Source: Neolentinus lepideus HHB14362 ss-1 (taxonomy: Eukaryota > Basidiomycota > Agaricomycetes > Gloeophyllales > Gloeophyllaceae). Taken from it: DNA of 64,000 nucleotides. The position numbers were made by a program, and so were the translations under genes. The notes beneath the pieces are model-generated. The model saw only the letters and a list, made by a program, of their open reading frames with translations. It was not told where the DNA came from and did no database searches. Shown in pieces: positions 37,354-46,975 of the stretch. Where the stretch lies: positions 251,472 through 315,471 of the forward strand of contig KV425559.1 of assembly GCA_001632425.1 (NCBI GenBank), given 5' to 3'. The stretch's first letter is position 1. The number at the start of each line of letters is the position of its first letter.

Positions 37354-38979
37354 CTATTGGCTGTTGCCCATGACAAACCATGCCGCCAGTCGCGGAACTG
37401 CAACGATGAGCGGTATTCGCAGCTCTGCCACCATTGCACCGAAGGTGTAATACAAGGTCTCACTAGTCCTGGTCCGTTCTGCTATGATCAGCGCAATCAC
37501 CGTCTGAGCCGCACAGCTCACAAACTCTGCTGCAAGCACGGCGGGTGCTAGACGCCTCCGGTCAATAGGGCCAACTTCTGCAAGTACTGCCGTGCAGATG
37601 ACCAGGACAGTGGCGAGTACAGGAAGAACACATGGCGTAGCTCTTCGGATGTAGGCAAGGGTGAGGAGAGTCGTGATGAGGTGCGTCGCACTCGCAGACA
37701 ACCCCACTGCAGACGCAGCTTTTGGCGCAAGCATGTCATCCCTCGTTGGCAACACAAAACCCTTCGCAACTTGCACGTACACTGCACTCGCATAACTCGC
37801 CAACACAACCACCGACCTAAGCATCATCGCCACACCAAGCGTACTTGGGACTGGTGCGTCCCTTAGAAAGATGTATGAACACTCGGGGTGGAGCTCTCCT
37901 TCTACCGAGCCTCCACAGGCAATGGCCTTTGTCCACTTCCTCGTCGCCGTGCTCATACTGCTCCACAGCGCCCTGCGCGCTATTTGCTCTATGATCACGA
38001 GGCTTGTCACGCCGAACCACGGGAGCACCGCCGTGACTCCCGCCTCGACCAGTAGCGGAATGATTGCAGAGGACAATGGCAGCCGAAGTCCGACAATTCT
38101 GAACGTATCTGGGGACTGAACCCAGGATTGATAGGAGTGGCTGATGAGGTCGAGCTCTTTCTCTTCGTGACTACCTGTTTCGCCAGCACACACGTAGTTG
38201 CTGAACAGCCGAGCAGTTACGATTGGATCAAGGGTAGAGACGATTGCATTGTCACTGTGGTCTAGCACTGTCCCTAGTGTGTGTGTCGATAAACGATATG
38301 AATCTGATATATTTGCGGCGTCGAGCTGCGGGTAGTAGACATAGGTCTTATCGGCGCGAAGATGCTCCGAGGCTACGTAGGTCAAGCCCCAATCTTGGAT
38401 GGGCGGAGACTGATTGTACCGAGAGCAACCATTCAGTTGCAGATACTTTGCTGTGATGCAAGGATCATCTGGGAATGATTGAAGACCGAGAGAAGCCCAC
38501 CAGCCAGGAAAACTACACCAAAGGTGATGTCCACCGCACTTGCCCACAGCCGGCGCCCGTGCACCAGCAATAGAAGATGCCAGCTGAGCCCCGACACATA
38601 CCCATGCTCCATCCCGAGCTTCCGAGTCACGCGAGGCGCTTGTGCCAACTGCGATCACCCTTTTTGCACCTAAGCCATTGAATAGGATGCATGGGCTGTT
38701 CCATTTCGCCTGCCACCGCTTGCCGGGATAGTGCCACCGAAGCTGGAAGATTTCCGAGTTCTGCTCGCGGTGCGCGAATCGCGCGTAGAGTTCATTGGAG
38801 AAGGACAGGTTGACCACGGGAAAGACGCTCACAGAGACAGCTGCGAGACCGAGACCGTACAAAGCAGCAAGGGTGCTCGTGTCGAAGGAGCCTGTTCCGC
38901 CAAGATCGGTCTGGGCTGAGACGAGGGAAGGGAGGGTGAGGTGGACGAGAAGAGCCGTGGGGAGTTTGGACGAGGACAT
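37354..38979 (-). CDS. Polytopic membrane protein of unknown function with Cys-rich loop
   Basis: One uninterrupted exon in a window where almost all genes are intron-rich. I prefer the Met at 38979 because it begins a clear signal peptide (MSSSKLPTALLVHLTLPSLV, then SA); the first Met (39012) would add 11 residues. A first membrane segment (LAALYGLGLAAVSVSVFPV) is followed by an outside domain of about 230 residues with several Cys and Trp (CGGHHLWCSFPGWW, DDPCITAKYLQLNGCSRY). The C-terminal half holds about six helices, for example LSSAIIPLLVEAGVTAVLPW, VLPVLATVLVICTAVLAEVG and AAEFVSCAAQTVIALIIAE. No known transporter or receptor signature is visible. I do not recognise the family; a sensor or receptor-like role is only a guess. 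Confidence 0.75.
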   Translation of the reverse strand: MSSSKLPTALLVHLTLPSLVSAQTDLGGTGSFDTSTLAALYGLGLAAVSVSVFPVVNLSFSNELYARFAHREQNSEIFQLRWHYPGKRWQAKWNSPCILFNGLGAKRVIAVGTSASRDSEARDGAWVCVGAQLASSIAGARAPAVGKCGGHHLWCSFPGWWASLGLQSFPDDPCITAKYLQLNGCSRYNQSPPIQDWGLTYVASEHLRADKTYVYYPQLDAANISDSYRLSTHTLGTVLDHSDNAIVSTLDPIVTARLFSNYVCAGETGSHEEKELDLISHSYQSWVQSPDTFRIVGLRLPLSSAIIPLLVEAGVTAVLPWFGVTSLVIIEQIARRALWSSMSTATRKWTKAIACGGSVEGELHPECSYIFLRDAPVPSTLGVAMMLRSVVVLASYASAVYVQVAKGFVLPTRDDMLAPKAASAVGLSASATHLITTLLTLAYIRRATPCVLPVLATVLVICTAVLAEVGPIDRRRLAPAVLAAEFVSCAAQTVIALIIAERTRTSETLYYTFGAMVAELRIPLIVAVPRLAAWFVMGNSQ

Positions 38980-39012
38980 TGCATTCGCCTTCGATAGGCA
39001 TGAAATGGTCAT

Positions 39013-40126
39013 AACTTCAAGGGTTTAAGAGAATACATACCTTCACATCCGACATGAATGTCTATCGCTGCAGGTTTGACCTGGTTTCCGTGGTGCAATG
39101 GGCTCCATCGGCCGTCAATCTCCAAAATGGTTAAATATGATAGGTGGACATGGACCATCCAGGCACGCTAGTATTCATAGCGCCAACAATCAGCAATCAG
39201 CTAAGGTTCTGTAACCTGGAATCCAGTGATTGTAAGATCCAGACCGTTCAGCTCACAGATCAGAGTTGAATTTGCTACCTGGAAATTTCTCATGCACGAG
39301 AACCGGTAGAACAAGGAATGAGGATACAGTCCTTGGAAACACATGAACAGCATGATTTCGACATAGTCTGTTGTATGAAAGGTAGGAAGGGTAGAAGACG
39401 CCAGTCCAAACCCACGAACGAGAGCAAGATTGGAGCAGAGGTCCTATTTCACGTGAACGAACGTGGGCATGAAGAGGTCAGTGACAGGCGGCAGATAATC
39501 AAGTATTTGATGTGCGGAATGGTTGCCTAGGTTCCAGTACCGGTTTGCGAAAATAGTTGCCAACAGCTAACAAGCAGATGACACTGCAATTAAAGTTTGA
39601 AGCGGCTACCGCAGCGGGCAAGGACCACTGTTCTGAGGCAGAACATGGCTGGGACTTGGGACTTAGGCAGAACACTTTGTTAGTATGGTCGGAGACCTTA
39701 ACACACAGAGGAAATGAATAACTAATCCGAAATGTATGGGCAAATTTCCCTCTCAAATCAGCCACAGAACGGTTGATTTGTTTCAAAGCATGTAGAGAAC
39801 ACCCCAATAAAATGTTCTCTCTGAGGCCTGAGGCCTGATGGATACATCCAGTTGTACTCCTCGTAGATCAGAGCGAAACCACTCTAGTTCCTGATACGGT
39901 TTGGAGGTTGGACGCAGACTCGAGATCGAGAGATAAATATCACAGAACCGGGGGAGATAAATTTGTCAAAATCCACGAAGAGAGTAGACATGGACATAAA
40001 AACAAACACAACTTGGCACAGATCCGCCACGCGTTCGATCAGCGACGCGTCGAGAATGACGTCACCCACTACAACCACCACCATGGCCCTCAGTCACGAC
40101 CAATTCACCTTCCTATACACTACACC
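39013..40126. other. Divergent intergenic region
   Basis: About 1.1 kb between the 5' ends of the minus-strand membrane-protein gene and the plus-strand DUF4336-like gene, so it should contain both promoters. No supported coding segment. A TGAGGCCTGAGGCCTGATGG micro-duplication lies near 39820. Confidence 0.5.
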
Positions 40127-41535
40127 ATGAGCTCGACAAGCACGGTAATCCGAGAGGTAACAGAAATTTATTTTGGTTCAAAGGACCAGGTCTAATTCCT
40201 GCAAATGAATGTAGGTTGCGAAAGACGTCTGGACATTCTCTTGGCAAGTGCAATTATTCATGGTTAGTGAAAGACAAGCTGAAGATATTTGGAACAGTCC
40301 TTTCTCGCGATTTAACGTTGTCCCTGTTGGTGGGCGCTCAACTGCGATTAAGATGATCAATGGCGACGTCTGGGTGCTGGCCTCGACGCCGCTGAACGAC
40401 GTTACCAAGAGCAAGCTTGACGAGATTGGACCTGTAAAGTGCGACTACATAACCTTTTACTACTCAGACTGTGTGATATGGAACTGGACATTTGGCAGGT
40501 ACATAATTGGCGCCGATGCAGTGCACACGCTTTACATTGGTACATTACCTATTTCCTATCTCTGCCTGATTTTGACGGATATGACCTCGTAGGCGAATTC
40601 AAGAAGGCCTATCCTCGTGCCAAACTTATTGCCGTGCAGGAAGCGATCAGCAAGAAGCAGAACGAGGGGTTACTGTTCGATGGTGGTGAGCACTTCCCTA
40701 CGTCTTGCCTCTATCCTGCCTTGGTCCAAAGCTGACATTTTGTTGTAGCGTGGGGCGCAGACCCTGTTGGCACGGAGTACGGTTTCGAAAGCGATGTAAA
40801 TTTCTGCGTTCCACTACCTTTATTCTGACCGTTCCTCATGCATCCATCCCATATGTAGATCAAACATTGGTAAGCGTCTCCAGTCTCGATGCCATATGCT
40901 ACAGAGAGATGGGACTGACGCGACGTGGGCGAAGCTACTTCTCGGGCTTCAAGAACAAAGACGTCGCCTTCTTCCACCCTGCGTCAAAGACACTGATCGA
41001 GGCCGACCTGCTTTTTAATTTACCGTGTAATGAACAGGTAAGTCTTCGCTATCTACTTAACTCTTCTCTTCCTCTTTCCTTATTTTCCTTTCCGTCCTCC
41101 TCATCTTTGTCTCCCATCTAAGAGCGAACCGCTGACCTCTACGCCGACTAGTACTCCAAATCCCCCTCCTCAGGCAAAGTCCCTTTCGTAGGCACGCTCA
41201 ACCCCTACACATGGATGCACAAGAAATTTACATGGGCCGCCGGAGTCGACAAAGAGTCAGTCATCTCACCCATCTTCTCCATCCTTTCTGTGCTTCTCGT
41301 TCGCACAACATTCGATTATCTGTGATCTAATGCGTCATGCGTATACTCGCAGGGCGATGAAACGCGACGTCAAGACGGTGGCAGGGTGGGATTTCGAAAG
41401 GATCATTCCGTGCCATGGGGTAAACTAGCATTCATGCCGTGGATAGCAAACGGGCTAACTACTATCCTACAGGACGTGATCGAGCAGGACGGGAATAAGG
41501 CGTGGCGAGAGGCGTACAAGTGGTACTTGGATTGA
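40127..41535 (+). CDS. DUF4336-like protein
   Basis: Exons begin 40127-40156, 40215-40243, 40298-40438 and 40499-40539, with later exons to the TGA at 41533-41535; the middle borders are approximate. The product starts MSSTSTVIREVAKDVWTFSC, then FNVVPVGGRSTAIKM, DVWVLASTPLND, YIIGADAVHTLYIGEFKKA, YPRAKLIAVQEAI and LNPYTWMHKKFTWAAGVDKE, ending in ERIIPCHGDVIEQDG and WREAYKWYLD. The overall order resembles DUF4336 proteins, which have a metallo-beta-lactamase-like layout but unproven function. The second intron begins GCAAGT (GC-AG), and the third (40439-40498) is a multiple of three without a stop. No lesion seen. Confidence 0.75.
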
Positions 41536-42582
41536 GCGTTGACATCAAGGAAGGTAAAATTTTGTTGTATTATGCACATTGGCTTTTGTATACATAATTT
41601 CGTACGCGATGGTGGGATATGGCTGTTTGGACTGTGCGTTTTATGATGCGGGTGAGTCGAGGAGGCTCACTACAGCGCGACATCGATTTCCTAGGCATGA
41701 TGCTAGGACTGAATCACACAATCAAGCCAGTCAGTTGCTAGTGTTATTCCCTCTGCCTGTCGGTGAGTCTTCGTTCATCTCGTTCAAGTCGATGAAGTAT
41801 TGATATTTCTGGACGAGATTCCGAGTCCATGTCACAAAGGGATATCACTCACATCTGGGTCTCCAAAAAAATGGTGGCTCAATGCTGGGGGTGCGCATGC
41901 CCATTGCCCTGTATAGGTGTATTGAAGGACCGAGGCTGGATTCCTCAGGGACAGCAAAAGTCGATGCTCGGACGACTTATCGCCGTCCAGATGACGCCCC
42001 AGCCTTTGAACTTCGCAAATGCGATATGGTGTCCTCGCAGCAATTGAACACTTGGTTTGTGAGCATACGGGCAGGTGGTTGGCATCCAGAATAAGGGCGC
42101 GGCTTGACCCTGGCGTGGTGGGCAATCAATTGCGAAGTTCTTCAATCAAGCTGTGAGGTCTCGACCAACCGCTTGAGGGGTAAGGGCGTACATGCCTCAG
42201 AGGTATCCATGATCTCTTTAGATGTTTTGACAGTCTTAACAGCGCAGTTATCACGAAATCCGAGTCCTTGAAGTTGAATACCCAATGGACGCTCTGGGCC
42301 TCGACTGTCGGACTCGGGAGCGCCAACCTGTTACCAGTTCGATGGTGATCGCAAGAACAGAAGAAGCGTCGGTGAAACGGCTCCTAACCACGACACGCGA
42401 TCCCTTCGGTCGGAAACGCGAATGAATTCTACGTGGAATCCCAAACACCAGCCATCGGTACCGCTGCTATGTACGAAAGCGCGGGCCCTGGTCGAGACGG
42501 CAAGAGTGGAGTAATGGCGAGACGAAAACCATGCCACCGGATGGGAGATCTGAACACTCGCTTTGTCCACTGCTTTGTGCGC

Positions 42583-42642
42583 AGATCCCAAGTCCGAGGG
42601 AGCGTTGTGCTCAGATCCCAAGCCAGAGGGAGCGTCGTGCTG
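42583..42642. repeat. Two-copy tandem repeat, about 30 bp
   Basis: The two units start GATCCCAAGTCCGAGGGAGC and GATCCCAAGCCAGAGGGAGC and differ at a few positions. Both are in otherwise unremarkable sequence. Confidence 0.6.
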
Positions 42643-43688
42643 ATACGGCGGGGGAAGAAGCTCGCCTTGTTGAATTGAAGGGCGCGATACCAAGGCCAGG
42701 CGGGACTTCGTGCGCTGGTGATCGTACCTGACGTGCGCTTCTGTCCTCTGTAGCACCGCTATCTTGTCCTGTGTGGCTTATTCTGAGACCAAGATACGTT
42801 TCCGGACTTGAACTCTCGACTTCGATCTGGACTCAAAGTCCTTTCAAGTGAAGAGGTTGGAGTCGGCTTGACCGCCGGTAAATCCTGTTCAATTGAACGT
42901 ACCTGTCGATTCCCCGAGCGGTGGTTCTGCGTCATACTCTCGGTCAGTGATACCTCAAGGCCACCTCGCTATGAGATAACGTCGATGATCTACGGGACCA
43001 GTCGGCTCGTCGCCGCAGCTCCTTCGGCGAGGCTGTCCATCCTGATACCCGCGTTTCTTGGCTACAACGGCAGGAGGTTCTGCAAAGAAGACAAGTCGTC
43101 ATTCGCCCTAGACTCCCGCTGACTTGCCGTATACGGTGTTATGTCCTACACTCGTCGGAGGTTGTACCGGAAGCACTCTCACGCAGTGCCCAATCACGGT
43201 CCGCGTGACGGCCGAGCCAACTTGGAGGGCGTTTGTTGCGCGTTGGTATATCGTGACGCCTACAATGTCCGCAACCCCTGACGCCACTGGCTATTGAGTT
43301 GAGGAAGGACTGCTCCCGAAGTCAGTTGATTCGGAATTGAGAATTGAGAGCTCTGAGTGAACGCATATAGCGAGCGGACTCGGACGCAGATGAGTTGGAC
43401 TCGGGCTAGGTAAGTTTTGTCGAGACCCTTGACGAGCACCCGCCAGCTGTCGACGTCGCTTAAGGAGATGTATATGTTGCATGCGGGCTTACAGGTAATA
43501 GCGCAAGCACTGACAAGAGCCAACTGTGACAGTACTGTCGGGGATGCTCGGGACAGAGTACTGAGTAGTTTGTGATATTTGCGTTTGTGATATTTGTGGT
43601 TGTCGCTAACATTAATGTCACCCTTCGAGATCGTCGGCGTAAATTTAGGGAGTTATATTTGCCCCTGTCTCTGGAATTAGTGCATCTT

Positions 43689-43737
43689 ATCTGATATTTG
43701 CGCATTCATTGACGGCAGAATTCTAATCTTATCAGAT
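43689..43737. promoter_or_regulatory. Candidate iron-GATA sites upstream of FTR1a
   Basis: ATCTGATAT at 43689-43697 is one mismatch from the ATCWGATAA element of SreA/Sre1/Urbs1-type iron-responsive GATA repressors. TTATCAGAT at 43729-43737 is an exact match on the minus strand. They lie about 335-380 bp before the FTR1a start. Confidence 0.55.
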
Positions 43738-44071
43738 ATTGCATATAATATTTATTCTCCGAGTTGATTAGCTCGGGGTTGAGTTTTCTCCCTTCGTGTG
43801 GTTCCTCCCGCTCAACGCCAGTCCCAGGTGCTAGAAGCCCAGGCAACCCGAACGCGAACTCTAACTCGGTTGTTACCAGCCAGCTCGATAATTGAAATAG
43901 AGCTTTGCACCTCGCCGTGGCCTGATCAGGCAAGGGACTTCCATACGCGTCGCGAGCCCATCTCGATCACACCCCATACGCCGATAGAATAAAATACCCA
44001 GTGTGCCCAGCATGACCGGCCCTCACGTTCCTGCTTCATCCGTGTTGCACGACGCTAGCGAGCCTGCACAC

Positions 44072-45529
44072 ATGGCGAGGAACCTGTTCTCCGTGCCCAT
44101 CTTTTTCATCCTATGGCGCGAGGTCCTCGAGGCCGCCATCATCATCTCTGTCCTCCTCGGCTTGGTCGAGCAGATCGTCAGGGAGGAGCCGGCGCGGCTT
44201 GTCGGCGGGCGGAGTGACCCGGAGCCTCTGCCAGTGGAGAGTGAGAAGGAAAATGAGAAGGAGAAGGAAAGCGAGAATGAAAAAGAAAAGGAAATATTGG
44301 AGCAGAGCGTCAGCCCTCCAGGCAGCCAGGAGGCGGACGAGTCTGGCGGGAGGGACGCGGCTAGCGGGGAGGAAGTTATCGTCGATCCGAAGAAGCTGGT
44401 GAAGAAACTGCGATGGCAGGTAACGACGCTCTTCCCGTCTCCTGTACCTTGATCTCCAACTGACCAATGTGCGTGCACAGATTTTCATCGGCGCTGCCAT
44501 CGGCCTCTTCATTGCGCTCTCTATCGGCGCCGCCTTCATCGCCGTCTGGTTCACGGAGGCCTCTGACCTCTGGTCCAAGTCCGAGGGCCTATGGGAGGGT
44601 ATTTTCGACCTCATCGCGTCGCTCATGATCTTCGCCATGGGTGTCACCATGCTCAAGCTCGACCGCGCCAAGGCAAAGTGGCGCGTCAAGCTCCAGAAGG
44701 CGTTTGAAGGGAAAAGTGAGCTCGCTGTCTCTTGCACTGTAGTCATTCACTCATCTGCGGACGTGCAGGGACGGACAGGAGCACGTTTGCCGGCCGCTGG
44801 GCGCTGCTCATCCTCCCGCTGATCACGGTGCTCCGTGAGGGCCTCGAGGCAGTCGTCTTCGTCTCCGGCGTCTCCCTTGGTCAGTCCGCGACGTCCATAC
44901 CCATCGCGGCCATCACGGGCATCGTCGTCGGTCTCGTGTGCGGTCTCGTGGTCTACCAGTTTGCTTCGCGGACGAGTGAGTATATTATATATCCTCCTTG
45001 GGACCGGCTGACGCGTGTGTCTATAGCCTTGCGCGTCTTCCTCGTCGTGATGACCAACTTTATTTTGCTCATCGGGTCGGGTCTGTTCTCCAACGCGGTG
45101 GCGTCCTTCCAGGACAACGCGTTCAACAATCTGCTGGGCAAGCAGGTGGACGACTCTGGTGGGGACGGCCCCGGCTCGTTCGACGTGCGCGGGAGCGTGT
45201 GGCACCTCGACTGCTGCAACCCGAACAACAACCTCGACGGCCAGGGGTGGATGATCTTTGGCTCCATATTCGGCTGGACGAACAGCGCGACGTGTGAGTC
45301 TCCTCCTCCTCCCTTGTCTGGCTGGGAGATGCTGACGACGGTGTGTGGAATAGACGGCACGGTGCTGTCGTACGTGTTCTACTGGCTCGCGGTTGTCGCG
45401 GTGCTCGTGCGCCTAAAGTTCAAGGAGGGCCGGATGAAGCTGTTTGGCAAGTTTGAGAGCATGGCGGGCAGGCGGCGGCGGGTCGAGCGCGAGGCGAGGG
45501 CGCTGGGGCTTCCTCATCTGCCTCAGTAG
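44072..45529 (+). CDS. FTR1: High-affinity iron permease Ftr1, copy a
   Basis: Plasma-membrane Fe(III) permease that works in a complex with a Fet3 ferroxidase. Exons: 44072-44419, 44481-44715, 44769-44975, 45027-45293, 45354-45529, giving 410 aa. The N-terminus MARNLFSVPIFFILWREVLE is typical, with REVLE in the place of the first REGLE iron motif; the second, REGLEAVVF, is intact. Several membrane helices are clear (IFIGAAIGLFIALSIGAAFI, PIAAITGIVVGLVCGLVVY, YGTVLSYVFYWLAVVAVLV). A charged Glu/Lys loop (EKENEKEKESENEKEKE) lies after helix 2 and the DCCNPNNN loop before the last helix. An in-frame Met 20 codons upstream (44012) exists, but family proteins begin at MA(R/K)NLFS. It converges with FTR1b and no lesion was seen. 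Confidence 0.95.
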
Positions 45530-45703
45530 CTCGGGTGATCGGGCCGGACGATTTCTTGCTCTCATTCGCGCATTTGTATTCGATTCTTGCATTCGTACTT
45601 ATGAAATGAACGTACGACTGTTGAGTACTGCTGAACGTTAAATAATATTAATACTCGGCCGCTCAATGAACAGGATCTCGATCGTCCCTGCCGTGAAATT
45701 TTT

Positions 45704-45712
45704 ATCAGATAA
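45704..45712. promoter_or_regulatory. ATCAGATAA, iron-GATA consensus, 3' of FTR1a
   Basis: The motif sits in the palindrome-like TTATCAGATAA. It matches ATCWGATAA exactly but lies about 175 bp downstream of the FTR1a stop, so a promoter role is not obvious. A related TTATCTGATTT follows near 45748. Confidence 0.4.
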
Positions 45713-46448
45713 CTAATGTCAGAGAATTATCTAATCGAGGGTCTTTGTTATCTGATTTCTGTCAGCTGCAATGCGCGGTTCGGGTGTTGTTTGGGAAATG
45801 CATCCGCCTCTGGAGATGTTTTGGGAATCCGATGCTTGCCGAGCGTGCCGTTGTTAGGGAATAGGGAACAAGGTACTTGGTACATATCGAATTCGGATCT
45901 GGGTGCAGTTTGTGGCTTCCTTTTTGAAATGTTATGCAAGACAAACAAGTCAGGGAGGATGCCGCTGCTGAAAGTTCTGGGACGCCCATCAAACCGAAGC
46001 TCGACATGTGCGCATCGTCCTCGTGAACCAGCTTTCCTCGATATGTACAAGTATTCTGCCTTGAAGCTGACGCTCGAAGGAACAGGGATACTAATTGAGC
46101 GGGGCTCGTCCACCTGACCTCTCGTTCTGATGCCAGACCTTAGAGCTTATCTGCTCTCCCGCTCAGAGCTAAGACCTGCTACCCGTACATAGTCTATGTC
46201 TGACCGACACGCGCTCGGACTCTGTCCCATAATATACCCGCGGCATCCCGCGTAGAAAGGCAAGGAGACGGAACACACAGCGGGAAGTCACTTACGGCGC
46301 TCCACACACACAAGCCGCATACACACATACGGGTGCAGTGTGTTTGTCCCGGAAGTAGAAAGGAGAGCGGGAGGTAAAGGCGCTCCACACGACTCGGAGA
46401 CACGCATATTAAATTCACTCCGAAGAGACATCGTCTTCGCAAGCAGCG

Positions 46449-46598
46449 TGCCTCGAGAATTCGAAGTACGCTGACCGTGTCCCGAAGAATATTAATGCGG
46501 AGTACAGTGACCGTATCTCAAAGAATTTGAAGTACGGTGACCGTATCTCGCAGAACCCGAAGTACAGTGACCGTGTCTCGCATAATTCGAAGTACGCG
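46449..46598. repeat. Degenerate tandem array, about 31-bp unit, four to five copies
   Basis: Units share GAAGTACxGTGACCGT and TCTCGCAGAA-like segments and diverge by several bases each. The array lies between the 3' ends of the two FTR1 genes. Confidence 0.75.
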
Positions 46599-46720
46599 TC
46601 GCGATGACCGGCCTCCCCGAGGGCACAAACATCCCCGTAAAACGTGCCGGGCTTCCCATTTTAAATATTCATGCACCGTGGGTGTCATAATAAAATAGAA
46701 TATAATAAACAGCGGATATA

Positions 46721-46826
46721 TACAGTAAAAACGCGAATTCGGGAATGCAGTAAAAACGCGAATTCGGGAATACAGTGAAAACGCGAATTCAGGAATGCAG
46801 TGAAAACGCCGATTCAGGAATACAGC
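46721..46826. repeat. Tandem array, 25-bp unit, about four copies
   Basis: The unit is CAGTAAAAACGCGAATTCGG plus GAATG or GAATA, well conserved over four copies and ending in an A-rich tract. It is close to the 3' end of FTR1b. Confidence 0.85.
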
Positions 46827-46975
46827 AAAAAAAAAGTAAAAACGCGTCAAAATTGAAAAATCACAAAGACGAATACGAGAAGCGCGCATCCTTTTGCGTC
46901 CCGTAGGACAAGCGGGAGAGAAGAAGTGCGGGATCCGAGCGGGGAGGGAGAGAAGAAGGCGCAAATAAGTACGGA

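Larger units (their letters stand above)
41536..44071. other. Intergenic region upstream of the iron-uptake island
   Basis: About 2.5 kb without a supported gene. It contains an imperfect 30-bp tandem duplication (GATCCCAAGTCCGAGGGAGC, about 42583-42642). Near 43565-43700 the word TGATATTTG is repeated three times. The right 400 bp carry the FTR1a promoter with GATA-type sites. Confidence 0.5.
45530..46975. other. Intergenic between the convergent FTR1 copies
   Basis: No gene is supported. It contains an exact ATCWGATAA-type site at 45704-45712 just after FTR1a, and two tandem-repeat arrays (46449-46598 and 46721-46826), described separately. Frames crossing the arrays are repeat artefacts. 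Confidence 0.6.

Noticed and set aside
44012..44071. Upstream Met as FTR1a start
   Set aside because: In frame but not family-like; Ftr1 proteins start at MA(R/K)NLFS, as does FTR1b. It remains a possible alternative start.
46518..46964. Minus-strand frame with periodic Phe/Arg/Ile units
   Set aside because: The periodicity comes from the 25-bp tandem array. It has no family similarity.
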